This document shows, piece by piece, positions 50,907 to 63,437 of a DNA stretch of 64,000 nucleotides; within the stretch, counting starts at the first letter, position 1; each line of letters starts with the position of its first letter. Location of the stretch: the NCBI GenBank assembly GCA_020855015.1, contig JAHKLP010000019.1, forward strand, positions 35,997 to 99,996. Reading direction: 5' to 3'. The position numbers and the translations under genes were made by a program. The DNA comes from Methanobacterium sp. (GTDB lineage Archaea; Methanobacteriota; Methanobacteria; Methanobacteriales; Methanobacteriaceae). The notes under the pieces are model-generated. The model saw only the letters and a list, made by a program, of their open reading frames with translations, was not told the DNA's origin and did no database searches.

Positions 50907-51446
50907 ATGATAGAAGTCGAAGTTAAGGCCCATGCCCCAAACCTTAATGAAATCGAAGAAAAAATAGTTGAAATTGGTGCATCCCGGGAGGGGGAAGAAT
51001 ATCAGGAGGATCTGTATTTTAATGCACCACATAGAGACTTTGCTCAAACTGATGAAGCTCTCAGAATAAGAAAAATCAAAAAAGAAAATTCTGAAGAAAC
51101 ATACATCACATATAAGGGAGCAAAAATGGATAAGGTCAGTAAAACCAGGAAAGAGATTGAAGTAGAAGTGGAAAATCCGTCTAAAGTAGCAGATATTCTT
51201 CAAAGTCTCAGTTTCCGTCCGGTGGCAACGGTTCGCAAGAACCGGATTATCTATACATTAGGTGAACTAATTATAACCCTTGATAAAGTTCATGGAGTAG
51301 GTGATTTTGTGGAGATTGAAAAAGAAACCGCTGAAGGTGAAGACACCAAAGAAGCTCTTAATGAGATTTTTGCCACATATTCAAAAATAGGAATTGAAAA
51401 GGGTTTTGAAAGAAGTTCATATCTGGAATTGATGGGAATTCACTAG
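50907..51446 (+). CDS. CYTH-domain protein (CyaB/thiamine triphosphatase-like)
   Basis: A 179-residue class IV adenylate cyclase/triphosphatase-type CYTH protein. The ExExK motif is the N-terminal IEVEVKA; tunnel-wall residues follow in LRIRKIKKEN, TRKEIEVEVE and VRKNRIIY, then VGDFVEIEKE. In archaea these more often act on inorganic or organic triphosphates than as cyclases. The ATG follows AAGGAG. Confidence 0.85.
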   Translation: MIEVEVKAHAPNLNEIEEKIVEIGASREGEEYQEDLYFNAPHRDFAQTDEALRIRKIKKENSEETYITYKGAKMDKVSKTRKEIEVEVENPSKVADILQSLSFRPVATVRKNRIIYTLGELIITLDKVHGVGDFVEIEKETAEGEDTKEALNEIFATYSKIGIEKGFERSSYLELMGIH

Positions 51447-51793
51447 AAAAATATGAATTCACTGAAAGAAATCTACAATTTTTCTATATACTCAAAAATT
51501 ATCATTATTTTTTTACTTTACTAGTAAAACACTATATTTTTTATAAGCAAGTTTCAGTGACAAATGGTTTCACCGGCAACCGGAATGAGCCCACCGATTA
51601 AGGGAAATGCAAAACGAAAAATACATTTATATCTAAATAATAATCCAAGATAATCCAATAAACTATCTGCTAAAATTAATAATGGTTTTCAAGGATCATC
51701 ATCTTTAAAATCCATATTAATCGAGTTTAATCCTTTTGAATACATATTAAAAAGTTAAATTTCAGTTTATCCAAAAAAATAGGCGGTAATATA
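51447..51793. other. Intergenic region upstream of aksA
   Basis: A 347-base region with TATA-like tracts (ACTATATTTTTTATAAG near 51530-51546 and AAATACATTTATATC near 51618-51632) and a GC-rich island at 51563-51610 containing CCGG-CAA-CCGG. On the reverse strand a 44-codon open frame ends at 51554 with the protein-like PLIGGLIPVAGETICH, but it has no good start or binding site. The aksA leader GGCGGTAATATA closes the region. Confidence 0.4.
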
Positions 51794-52969
<1,176 letters not shown>

Positions 52970-53070
52970 AAATTATATTTAATAAATGTTTATTGGACAA
53001 ATCAAATTACAATAACATCATGTAATAAAATTAGAAACCTGCCCTTATCAGATTATAATGGTGCATATCA

Positions 53071-54315
53071 ATGAATATCACTGAAAAAATACTCGCAAAT
53101 GCTTCCGGAGTAAAAGAAGTCCGTTCAGGAGAGATAATCGAGGCCAGGGTGGATCTGGCCATGTCCCATGATGGTACCTCAACCCCCACCATCAAAACTT
53201 TCAATAAAATCTCCCAAGATGTGTGGGATCCAGATAAAATCGTCATTGTATTCGATCACAATGTACCGGCAAATATTATTGGCTCGGCAGAATTTCAGAG
53301 AATTACCCGTGATTTTGCTAAAAAACATGGAATCAGAAATATTTACACACATGGAGAAGGGATATGCCACCAAGTACTTCCAGAAGAAGGATTTGTTAAG
53401 CCCGGCACTGTTATAGTAGGTGCTGATTCTCACACATGCACATACGGTGCTTTTGGAGCTTTCGCCACAGGTATGGGTGCTACAGATATGGCAATGGTTT
53501 TTGCAACTGGTAAAACATGGTTCATGGTTCCTGAAGCCTTTAAAATCGAAGTTGAAGGAACATTAAGGGAATATGTTACAGCAAAAGATCTTATACTCCA
53601 TATTATTGGTAGCATAGGATCGTATGGAGCTACCTACAAAACTTTGGAATTTTGCGGGAACACAATCCAGGATATGGATGTAGCTGGTAGGCTGACTATT
53701 TGCAACATGGCAGTGGAATCTGGGGCAAAAAACGGAATAATGGAACCTAATACTGTCACTTTGAAATATTTAAAAGAGCGTAATGTTCGTAACTTCCAAA
53801 CATTCATCTCAGACGAGGATTCCATATACGAAGAATCTCATTATTTTCAGGTGGATGATCTACAACCCCAAATAGCATGTCCTCATAATGTGGATAATGT
53901 TTTTCCTGTTTCCCATGTTTCTGGGGAAACCATTGACCAGGCATTTATTGGCTCATGTACCAATGGAAGATTGGAAGATCTACGCCAAGCCGCCCTTGTG
54001 TTGAATAAATCAAAAGTTCATCCAGATGTAAGACTCATCGTGTCACCTGCCTCTCGAAATATCTATAAAGAGGCAATCAGTGAAGGAATCATAGACACAT
54101 TCCTTGATGCCGGAGCAATAGTTATCAATCCCGGGTGCGGACCCTGTTTAGGAGCCCATATGGGAGCTTTAACTTCAGGAGAGGTGTGCATATCAACCAC
54201 CAATCGTAACTTTGTGGGCAGAATGGGAGACCCTCAATCGGAAGTGTATCTGGCCAATCCAGCAGTAGTGGCATACTCTGCGATTCACGGTGAAATAAGA
54301 GACCCCAGTGAATAA
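53071..54315 (+). CDS. hacA: Homoaconitase/isopropylmalate isomerase large subunit
   Basis: A 414-residue aconitase-family large subunit of the LeuC/AksD type. The [4Fe-4S] cysteines are in GSCTNGRLEDLR (near 302) and NPGCGPCLGAH (near 352); GADSHTCTYGAFGAFATGMG is the substrate-side block. Its position directly after aksA suggests the HacA role in the 2-oxoacid chain-elongation route, though paralogues act on isopropylmalate. The small subunit is not in this window. GGTG precedes the ATG. Confidence 0.88.
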   Translation: MNITEKILANASGVKEVRSGEIIEARVDLAMSHDGTSTPTIKTFNKISQDVWDPDKIVIVFDHNVPANIIGSAEFQRITRDFAKKHGIRNIYTHGEGICHQVLPEEGFVKPGTVIVGADSHTCTYGAFGAFATGMGATDMAMVFATGKTWFMVPEAFKIEVEGTLREYVTAKDLILHIIGSIGSYGATYKTLEFCGNTIQDMDVAGRLTICNMAVESGAKNGIMEPNTVTLKYLKERNVRNFQTFISDEDSIYEESHYFQVDDLQPQIACPHNVDNVFPVSHVSGETIDQAFIGSCTNGRLEDLRQAALVLNKSKVHPDVRLIVSPASRNIYKEAISEGIIDTFLDAGAIVINPGCGPCLGAHMGALTSGEVCISTTNRNFVGRMGDPQSEVYLANPAVVAYSAIHGEIRDPSE

Positions 54316-54317
54316 AA

Positions 54318-54851
54318 ATGGACCATAAAATCTATGAAGGAATAAAAGATATTGAGAAACAATTAGGGAATCTTTCCAGTGCTCAGAAGATACTTCTGGC
54401 CACTGACGGCTCCGTTACCACCATCCTGGATGTGCTTAAGGGCCATGTGAATATCAGGACCCTGGTGCAGGAATTCAGGGAAGCAGATGAGGAAACTGCC
54501 TCTCTACTGGATATTAATGAAGGAGACACCATTAATTATAGGGTGGTGGTTATCGAAGGAGAAGAACCTCTGATCTATGCCATCTCCATAATACCTGTGG
54601 ATAGATTGAAAAAAGATTTTAAAGAAGATCTTATCCGAGCAGACATTCCTATTGGCCGCATACTTCGTAAACATGATATTGAGTCCCGTAGAGAGATAAA
54701 ATCAGTCTCTGCAGATGAATCAACCCCTGAAATGTTTGAAATCTTCAAATCCAATAGTCCAATGCTCAGCAGGACTTATAATATAATACACAAAAACAAG
54801 ATTTTAATCTGGTTAATGGAAACATTCCCTTACAGTCTGTTCCAAGATTAA
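54318..54851 (+). CDS. Chorismate lyase-like (DUF98) protein
   Basis: A 177-residue protein of the DUF98 family; a Methanocaldococcus member has been reported to act as a chorismate pyruvate-lyase giving 4-hydroxybenzoate, used for methanopterin. Blocks LSSAQKILLATDGSVTTILD, INYRVVVIEGEEPLIYAISI and IGRILRKHDIESRREIK recall UbiC-type lyases. It starts two bases after hacA and so is in the same operon as aksA and hacA. Confidence 0.75.
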   Translation: MDHKIYEGIKDIEKQLGNLSSAQKILLATDGSVTTILDVLKGHVNIRTLVQEFREADEETASLLDINEGDTINYRVVVIEGEEPLIYAISIIPVDRLKKDFKEDLIRADIPIGRILRKHDIESRREIKSVSADESTPEMFEIFKSNSPMLSRTYNIIHKNKILIWLMETFPYSLFQD

Positions 54852-54902
54852 CCATATGATATCTTTATAATATTCAAATAAGTTAATAGGCGGCGCATAT
54901 TC

Positions 54903-55889
54903 ATGGGTGTGAAATTTAAAGACATTATGTCTCCAGAAGAGATCCAATTCGATGATTTGGATGGTAAAGTGGTGGCTATTGATGCGGCTAATGTTATTTA
55001 TCAGTTTCTTTCCAGCATCCGCCAGTACGATGGCACTCCACTCAAAGACCAAAATGGAAGAATAACTTCCCATTTTAGTGGAATCCTCTATCGAACCTCG
55101 TCACTAATAGAAAAAGGAATCAAACCAGTTTATGTTTTTGATGGGAAATCAAGTGCACTTAAAAAAGAGACTCAGGAAAAACGGAAGGAAATTAAAGACG
55201 AGTCAGAGAAAAAATGGAAGGAAGCCCTTGACGAAGGTCGAGTTGAAGATGCACGTAAATTTGCAGTCAGATCATCCCGCATGTCCCCAGAAATAGTTGA
55301 AGGATCCAAAAAACTTATTAAACTCATGGGGATCCCCTATGTTCAAGCCAGAGGCGAAGGAGAAGCTCAAGCATCATATATGGTGTCTCTTGGTGATGCA
55401 TGGTGTGTTGCCTCACAGGATTATGATTGCATGCTCTTCGGAGCTCCTCGAATGGTGAAAAACCTCACTATCAGTGGAAGTCAGAACAACCCTGAACTCA
55501 TTGAACTGGAAAAAGTTCTGAACAACCTTGATATAACCCGTGAACAGCTGGTGGACATGGCAATAATGGTGGGTACGGATTTCAACAAGGGAATTAAAGG
55601 TATTGGGGCTAAAAAGGGTTTAAAACTAATCAAAGAATATGGTGACATATACCATGTCCTGGAAAGTCTGGATATCAAGTTGGATGTGGATGCCCAGATT
55701 CTGCGTGAAATGTTCCTAAACCATGATGTTGATTCAAACTATCAGTTAAAATGGGAAAAAGCAGATAAGCAAGGTATTATTGATTTTCTTTGTGGAGAAC
55801 ACGATTTTTCTGAGGATAGGGTTCTGAGTGCTGTTGATAAACTCAAAAAACTGGAAAGTACCCAGAGTAGTTTGGAAAAGTGGTTTTAA
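54903..55889 (+). CDS. fen: Flap endonuclease FEN1
   Basis: A 328-residue structure-specific nuclease of Okazaki-fragment maturation. N region: MGVKFKDIMSPEEI, KVVAIDAANVIYQFLS and YVFDGKS; I region: QARGEGEAQASYM, ASQDYDCMLFGAP and MVGTDFNKGIKGIGAKKGL (helix-hairpin-helix). The C-terminus is a PCNA-binding box Q321-x-x-L324-x-x-W327-F328. It follows the chorismate lyase gene by 51 bases with its own GGCGGC leader. Confidence 0.96.
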   Translation: MGVKFKDIMSPEEIQFDDLDGKVVAIDAANVIYQFLSSIRQYDGTPLKDQNGRITSHFSGILYRTSSLIEKGIKPVYVFDGKSSALKKETQEKRKEIKDESEKKWKEALDEGRVEDARKFAVRSSRMSPEIVEGSKKLIKLMGIPYVQARGEGEAQASYMVSLGDAWCVASQDYDCMLFGAPRMVKNLTISGSQNNPELIELEKVLNNLDITREQLVDMAIMVGTDFNKGIKGIGAKKGLKLIKEYGDIYHVLESLDIKLDVDAQILREMFLNHDVDSNYQLKWEKADKQGIIDFLCGEHDFSEDRVLSAVDKLKKLESTQSSLEKWF

Positions 55890-55952
55890 AAAAAATCCAA
55901 ATTGAATGGATGAAATGATAATAAAAAAATTAGAGTTTAGAGGTAATGGTAT

Positions 55953-56561
55953 TTAGAAGGGAGGATAATTTCCAAAAAATTCCTTGGCATACTTTATTGC
56001 TGTTTGGAGTTGACTGGGATATAGTTCTTTTATAGTTTTTTCAAGTTCTTCACGACTTCTAGAAGCTGCGAAAATCCTTAATACATCCAAATAAACATTC
56101 AAACTATCCTGATCAGGAATACATGGCATTTCAAGAGTAATACAGACATCCTCTTTTCTGAAAATATTGGTCCTGATAGAAGGAGACGCAGATCCGATCA
56201 AAACGCCCTTTTCAAGCTCAATTAGTGGAGGGACTCCGGCCTTACTCATTCGATGAAGCGAAGTAAGTTTTGAGAAATTTTTTTTATTATAACAGTGGGC
56301 TTCAACATAAAAAGTTGGCTTATAATAACTAATAAGAGAAAGAACTTCTTTTCCCACTTCAGATTGATAATAAAGAGGATCTAAGGTGCTTAAGTAAGGA
56401 CTTTCATCACAATTATGGATTACAAGTTTGCCCTGAGATACATCCTCATCTCTGATCTGTTTGAGGGCTTCTATGGTGCTTGAGCCTTCTTTTCCATGCA
56501 CACCTCCAATGAAAAGTCTGTTAACTCCATTTCCCTTATCAATGATCTTAAAGTAAGCCAA
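55953..56561 (-). CDS. DUF2119 protein, 202 residues (tandem copy 1)
   Basis: A 202-residue archaeal DUF2119 protein. It shows H22-x-x-E25 in GGVHGKEGSSTI, then H89 in FYVEAHCYN and E144 in ITLEMPC, the spacing pattern of the zinc ligands and catalytic Glu of M14-type metallopeptidases and deacylases. The TTG start follows AAGGTGAT. A longer paralogue lies just upstream on the same strand. Enzyme activity is inferred, not known. Confidence 0.75.
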   Translation of the reverse strand: MAYFKIIDKGNGVNRLFIGGVHGKEGSSTIEALKQIRDEDVSQGKLVIHNCDESPYLSTLDPLYYQSEVGKEVLSLISYYKPTFYVEAHCYNKKNFSKLTSLHRMSKAGVPPLIELEKGVLIGSASPSIRTNIFRKEDVCITLEMPCIPDQDSLNVYLDVLRIFAASRSREELEKTIKELYPSQLQTAIKYAKEFFGNYPPF

Positions 56562-56602
56562 GAAATCACCTTATAGTTAATATTCAATATTTTGGTTTGT
56601 TT

Positions 56603-57394
56603 TTAATCAACATGATTTTGGAGATTGTATTCACGCCAAACCATTAAAGCCTGTCCTAATTGTTTTAATTGTGCTGAGTTAAGATTAAACCTCTCTTCTC
56701 GAATTATGCCAGTTATTAGTCCATCAAGATCTTGAAAAGTCTTCAGTTCAATGTTCGCGACATTCTTTTTAGTTTCCTGAAATGCTGGCCAGAAATTTTG
56801 GGAGAAATCTGTGAAATATTCATTTAACAGTTGAATTTGTTCGGGATAAATCCTTCTGATTTCTTCCATTATCTCACGGCGATCAGTGGACCGTGCAACT
56901 ATTTTCATGATATTATTAGAAACTTTCAGCGATTCAGCAGAAGGATCACAAGGCATCTCGAGAATAAATGGGAAATCATTGAGATCAAAAAATACAGAAC
57001 GAATCAGGGGAGAAGTAGAGCCTATCATTACCCCCTCTTCTAGTTCCACGAGCCCAGGAACTCCAAAAAGATCCTTTCGATCCTTATTGATGAGTTTATT
57101 TTTCTTGTCAGGATGATAGCAGTGCAGTTCCAAGTATATTTTAGGTTGATATTTCTTGATGAGTTCAATTACTTTCATACCTGCAAGGGACAGATAATAA
57201 AGAGGATCTAGTGTGCTGAGGTAAGGGCTAGGGGTTAAGTTACATATAACCAATTTTCCTTCCTTAATATCAATGTCTTCAACGCTTTTTATTGCATGAA
57301 TGGTGCTTAAACCCTCTTTACCATGCAACCCCCCAATAAACAGACGGGAAGGGTATTCTCCCTTACCTATCCTCTTAAATAAATTTATTTCCAT
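56603..57394 (-). CDS. DUF2119 protein, 263 residues (tandem copy 2)
   Basis: A 263-residue paralogue of the next gene, sharing GGLHGKEGLSTI (H24, E27), YLELHCYH (H92), SPYLSTLDPLYY and ILEMPC (E147). It has an extra helical C-terminal domain of about 60 residues absent from copy 1. The two form an operon pair (gap of about 40 bases), upstream of which ahcY lies on the same strand. M14-like hydrolase is inferred. Confidence 0.75.
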   Translation of the reverse strand: MEINLFKRIGKGEYPSRLFIGGLHGKEGLSTIHAIKSVEDIDIKEGKLVICNLTPSPYLSTLDPLYYLSLAGMKVIELIKKYQPKIYLELHCYHPDKKNKLINKDRKDLFGVPGLVELEEGVMIGSTSPLIRSVFFDLNDFPFILEMPCDPSAESLKVSNNIMKIVARSTDRREIMEEIRRIYPEQIQLLNEYFTDFSQNFWPAFQETKKNVANIELKTFQDLDGLITGIIREERFNLNSAQLKQLGQALMVWREYNLQNHVD

Positions 57395-57409
57395 TTTTAA
57401 AGTCCCATA

Positions 57410-58663
57410 TCAGGTTCCTTCCTCCCATCCTTCCAGATATTCTTTCTGCCGATCGCTAAGATCATCAATTTCAATGTCCATTGCTTCTAGTTTCAGTCTG
57501 GCTACATGCATATCTGCTTCATCAGGGGTTTTATGAACTCCAATTTCCATCTGAGTTTCTGCTAGTTGTTGGGCAGATAATGCTTGCATGGCAAAGCTTA
57601 GATCCATTATCTCAGCGGGGTGTCCCTGTCCCCTTTCACCAGCGAGGTTAACTAACCTTCCTTCTGCTAGGAGGTATACTTTCCTGCCATCACTCATTAC
57701 AAACTCTTCGATGTCTGGTTTAACTTTCTCCTGACTCACTGCCATCTGGTCCAGGTCTTCACGGTTTATTTCCACGTTGAAATGACCTGAGTTGGCCATT
57801 ATGCAGCCATTCTTCATCACTTTGAAATCGTCACTTGAAACAATGTCAATGTTACCCGTGGCTGTTATTAGAATATCTGCATGTTTAACAGCTTCCCTAA
57901 CTGTCATCACCCTGTAACCATCCATACGAGCTTCTAATGCCCTTATTGGATCTATCTCGGTGACTATGACATTAGCGCCCAGGCCATTGGCACGCATTGC
58001 TATTCCTCTACCGCACCAACCATAACCACAAACCACTACGTTTTTACCGGCAATCAGAATGTTGGTGGAACCCATTATGGAGTCAAATGTTGATTGGCCA
58101 GTACCATAACGATTATCAAAGAGATATTTTGTGTATGCATCATTAACTGCTATCACAGGGAACTCAAGAGCCCCATCAGCATGCATGGACTTTAAACGGT
58201 GAATACCTGTGGTGGTTTCCTCGCATGCACCTCTTATTTTTTCCAATGCATCCCTACGCTCTTTGTGGAGTAGAAATATCATGTCGGCCCCGTCATCTAT
58301 GATTATGTCCGGCTCATGGTCAAGGACCATGTTGATGGTCTCGTAATATTCCTCATTGGTTTGTTCTCTCCAACCGTACATGTTAAGACCTAAACTGGCT
58401 CCAGCAGCAGTTGCATCGTCCTGCGTTGAGAGTGGGTTGCAACCAGTCATTGCCACTTCAGCCCCTCCGGCCTGAAGTGTTAGGCCCAAATTGATAGTTT
58501 TGGGCTCCAAGTGCAGACAAGACCCAATGGTGATTCCCTCAAAGGGTTTTTCCTTCATGAAACGTTTTTTAATGGTTTCCAGAACTGGCATGTGTTTCTG
58601 AACCCATTCAATCTTTTTTATACCCTGAGGGGCTAATTCTATGTCTTTTACTTTATAAGGCAT
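57410..58663 (-). CDS. ahcY: Adenosylhomocysteinase
   Basis: A 417-residue S-adenosylhomocysteine hydrolase that removes the methyltransferase by-product. Motifs: SCLHLEPKTINLGLTLQAGG and SQDDATAAGASL in the substrate domain, the NAD-binding VCGYGWCGRGIAMRANGLGA near 210 and NSGHFNVEI. The length matches the short archaeal/bacterial form lacking the long insert. The ATG follows CGTGAT. The DUF2119 pair lies 16 bases downstream, so they likely share its transcript. Confidence 0.95.
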   Translation of the reverse strand: MPYKVKDIELAPQGIKKIEWVQKHMPVLETIKKRFMKEKPFEGITIGSCLHLEPKTINLGLTLQAGGAEVAMTGCNPLSTQDDATAAGASLGLNMYGWREQTNEEYYETINMVLDHEPDIIIDDGADMIFLLHKERRDALEKIRGACEETTTGIHRLKSMHADGALEFPVIAVNDAYTKYLFDNRYGTGQSTFDSIMGSTNILIAGKNVVVCGYGWCGRGIAMRANGLGANVIVTEIDPIRALEARMDGYRVMTVREAVKHADILITATGNIDIVSSDDFKVMKNGCIMANSGHFNVEINREDLDQMAVSQEKVKPDIEEFVMSDGRKVYLLAEGRLVNLAGERGQGHPAEIMDLSFAMQALSAQQLAETQMEIGVHKTPDEADMHVARLKLEAMDIEIDDLSDRQKEYLEGWEEGT

Positions 58664-58804
58664 TTTATCACGTTACAACATTATTATAAATAGGATATGA
58701 AAGTGTAGAATTATAATTAGTTAATCTTATTTAATTATATTCTTTCTTTTTGTAGGGTCAAATGGTTAATTCGTTAAAAAAAATCCTTGAGGGGAATATG
58801 GCTG

Positions 58805-58854
58805 GAAAATAAAAAAAAGGAGAAAATTCCATAAAATATCGGAATCTTCTCCTT
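58805..58854 (-). terminator. Hairpin terminator after cdc48
   Basis: AAGGAGAA...ATTCC (58817-58830) pairs with GGAATCTTCTCCTT (58841-58854) in a long stem. On the reverse strand it is followed by a T-run (58811-58818 region). It lies 37 bases after the cdc48 stop codon. Confidence 0.7.
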
Positions 58855-58890
58855 AGGGGTTTCTAGCATATAGGGGTTTTTTTATCTTTT

Positions 58891-61089
<2,199 letters not shown>

Positions 61090-61211
61090 AATAAATCCCC
61101 CTATAAATTCTTTTTATATCTTAAACAAAGTGATCACTGCATAAAAAACAAATATAAAACATTTTTGTATTTAGTAAACTTATGTTACTTTAACATTGTA
61201 TGTTTTAGTAT

Positions 61212-61225
61212 ATAAAGGTTACTAT
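61212..61225 (-). promoter_or_regulatory. Likely TATA box of cdc48
   Basis: On the reverse strand CCTTTATATACTAA lies about 123-136 bases upstream of the cdc48 ATG; a second TATA-like GTTTTATATTTG lies closer, at about 61150-61161. Which is used is not clear. Confidence 0.35.
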
Positions 61226-61308
61226 AAGATTAATGATATGAAATCCTTATCAAAACAGGAATGTTAAAATCAAAAATCCAGTAATTTAGAACCCCATTAA
61301 AATATGAT

Positions 61309-62613
61309 CTAACGAATTTTACCGCCAAATCCAACCAACAAGTCCTCAACTTTCTTTCTTGAGTCTGGATTAATCACATGATAATGAAAAGTCAAACTTT
61401 TAAAACCCTTTGGAATTTGTTTCCCCTCATAAACATCCTTAATTTCCACTCCAACCACATCTTTCAATGACTTAATGGTATGAGATATTACTTCTGGTTC
61501 GGAACTATCAGGTAAAATAACGGAAATGTCAAAGGTTTTCAAGGGAATATTAACTTTTTTCCATTCAATTGTTTCTTCTGAATTTAAAACCTCAATATTA
61601 GAAAGTTTCAGTGTTATGTCCTTATTATTCCCCTTTAAGGTTACAGAATCAGGGTTCAAGGACTCTAAAACTCCAATGTGAACCTTTCCAGAGTACATAT
61701 GGCGTAGTAGAACTTCATTTCCAATAGAGTTTTTAAGGTTGGTTACTTCAGCACTTAACGCCGATATGGCCTTATCAGATCTCCCCAGAGCAGCTTCAAG
61801 ATCATCCAGATGTTTAGCTGCTGAACTCATAGCCTTAACAAATCCATCCTGGTTTTTCTGGTCAACCATTGATTTAAGATGGTGAAATGTTTCTATGAAT
61901 GCTTCGTGCACCTCAGGTATGTATTGATTATGGGTCTGGATGGAATAACATAAATAAGGATTCTGAGCAACAATCCGGGCTATCATGTCCAGCATAAGAC
62001 TGTATATAGGACTTGCAAACTTGCGCGATTCCTTAACATCGATTTCCATCCTTTCAATGGCACTGGCAACAGCAATGTAGGCAAAGTGTGTTAATCCCTG
62101 AACAATGCTCATCATACGGTCATGAGTCTGTGGTGTGGTCACCAAAACCCGGGCCTGTTCTGTTTCCAGGAAATCAACCACTTTCTGATACCATTTTCCC
62201 TTACTTTTTGGAGTAAGAACAACAACCTGACCATCAAGTGATCTGACTCTGGGCCCAAACATAGGATGAGTTGGCAGTACTTCCACACCCTCCGGAGCAA
62301 GTTTATGCATGAGTTCCGAGGGTTCTTCCTTTACAGAGGTCACATCAAGTAATAATGATCCTCCTCGGATATGAGGAGCTATTTCTTTTATAGTTCGGGG
62401 AGTAGCCTCGATTGGTACAGCTATTACCACCACGTCAGCCTTAGAAGCAGCTTGAATATTATTCGATGTGTATGAGACTCCCATTTTACTAGCTATGGCC
62501 TCACCTATAATGGAATTTCGGCCAGTAATAGTAACTAGGTATCCTCTTTTTTTTAGAAAATTAGCTATCCACTTTCCCAGTCCACGGGTTCCGCCAATAA
62601 CCGCTACATGCAT
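61309..62613 (-). CDS. tyrA: Prephenate dehydrogenase
   Basis: A 434-residue TyrA of tyrosine synthesis. It has the Rossmann VAVIGGTRGLGKWIANFLKK at the N-terminus, LLDVTSVKEEPSELMH near 105 and THPMFGPRV near 130 (catalytic His). The C-terminal 150 residues (from about 285), including VHIGVLESLNPDSVTL and ISHTIKSLKDVVGVEIKDVY, form an extra regulatory-looking region probably with an ACT-like fold. Bacterial TyrA cores are about 290 residues. Confidence 0.85.
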   Translation of the reverse strand: MHVAVIGGTRGLGKWIANFLKKRGYLVTITGRNSIIGEAIASKMGVSYTSNNIQAASKADVVVIAVPIEATPRTIKEIAPHIRGGSLLLDVTSVKEEPSELMHKLAPEGVEVLPTHPMFGPRVRSLDGQVVVLTPKSKGKWYQKVVDFLETEQARVLVTTPQTHDRMMSIVQGLTHFAYIAVASAIERMEIDVKESRKFASPIYSLMLDMIARIVAQNPYLCYSIQTHNQYIPEVHEAFIETFHHLKSMVDQKNQDGFVKAMSSAAKHLDDLEAALGRSDKAISALSAEVTNLKNSIGNEVLLRHMYSGKVHIGVLESLNPDSVTLKGNNKDITLKLSNIEVLNSEETIEWKKVNIPLKTFDISVILPDSSEPEVISHTIKSLKDVVGVEIKDVYEGKQIPKGFKSLTFHYHVINPDSRKKVEDLLVGFGGKIR

Positions 62614-62745
62614 AGAGTTATCTATTGAGATTGTGAAATATTAAACTTATCCAATTTCTTAAAAAAAAGGTAATTTATTTATCAATGGTTTAAAATTGGA
62701 TAAATTATTAATAAATTTCAATTATTTTATTAATATTTATATTCA

Positions 62746-63126
62746 TCACCAAGTTCTATTAGACCCCCGTACTATAGATCGAGCTGCAAGAGCTAATAAG
62801 AGTGCCAAATCAATGAAAAAAGCAATAATCTCTTCCCTTAATAGGGGGTTATCCATATAAAGTGCAATTCTGACCATTATATAAATCCATATCGAACAGA
62901 ACAATCCTAAAAATATAAATCCATATATCTTATTGTTTCCTTGGTTGTCTTCATCCACAATTTGTTTAATTTTTCTTTTTTGCCTGCGTTCTAGTGGTTT
63001 TAGTGGCCTAATATCATCTGCATGTATTAAATTACCTCCGCACTGGCAGTAATCGAAGTCATCAGCGGATTCTCCCGGTTGTAATTCGTAATATCCGTTG
63101 CATTTATCACATATGAGATAAGTCAA
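62746..63126 (-). CDS. Zinc-ribbon protein with two membrane helices
   Basis: A 126-residue protein: N-terminal zinc ribbon with C6, C9, C27 and C29 (CDKC and CQCGG), a basic linker ([10 protein letters not shown]) and two hydrophobic helices (about residues 70-90 and 97-118). The same ribbon, with identical cysteine positions, begins the upstream gene. The TTG start (63126) overlaps the upstream stop by four bases. Function unknown. Confidence 0.65.
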   Translation of the reverse strand: MTYLICDKCNGYYELQPGESADDFDYCQCGGNLIHADDIRPLKPLERRQKRKIKQIVDEDNQGNNKIYGFIFLGLFCSIWIYIMVRIALYMDNPLLREEIIAFFIDLALLLALAARSIVRGSNRTW

Positions 63127-63437
63127 AACAGACCACCCAAAATATCGATTACATCCACAATATCATCATAATCATCATGAGTTCTTCTTCTTGCTCTTCT
63201 TTTTCTTCTATTTTTTAAGGCATCTTTCTCAAATCTGGTTACTCCTTCAACTTTTCTGTCAAAGGCTGCTTTTTTAATTTTCTTCTCTAAAATGGCTTTT
63301 TTCACTTGTTTTATAATTTCATAATCATCTGTGAAAGCTAATTTTCCACCACACTCACAGGAATCAAAGTCATCTATTGACTCGCCTTCCTGTAATTCGT
63401 AATAACTCCAACATTTTTCACAAACTAAATATGTCAT
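63123..63437 (-). CDS. Zinc-ribbon protein with basic C-terminal region
   Basis: A 104-residue protein: the same ribbon as its neighbour (C6, C9, C27, C29; YYELQ-GES-DDFD), then a strongly basic stretch ([15 protein letters not shown]) ending in an acidic, hydrophobic tail. Nucleic-acid binding is possible. The ATG follows GGGGTGGTAATTCT. Overlap with the next gene suggests a coupled pair that arose by ribbon duplication. Confidence 0.65.
   Translation of the reverse strand: MTYLVCEKCWSYYELQEGESIDDFDSCECGGKLAFTDDYEIIKQVKKAILEKKIKKAAFDRKVEGVTRFEKDALKNRRKRRARRRTHDDYDDIVDVIDILGGLF

Noticed and set aside
51560..51610. Known riboswitch (cobalamin, fluoride, THF, guanidine) upstream of aksA
   Set aside because: None of the consensus segments I know fits; only a CCGG hairpin is present.
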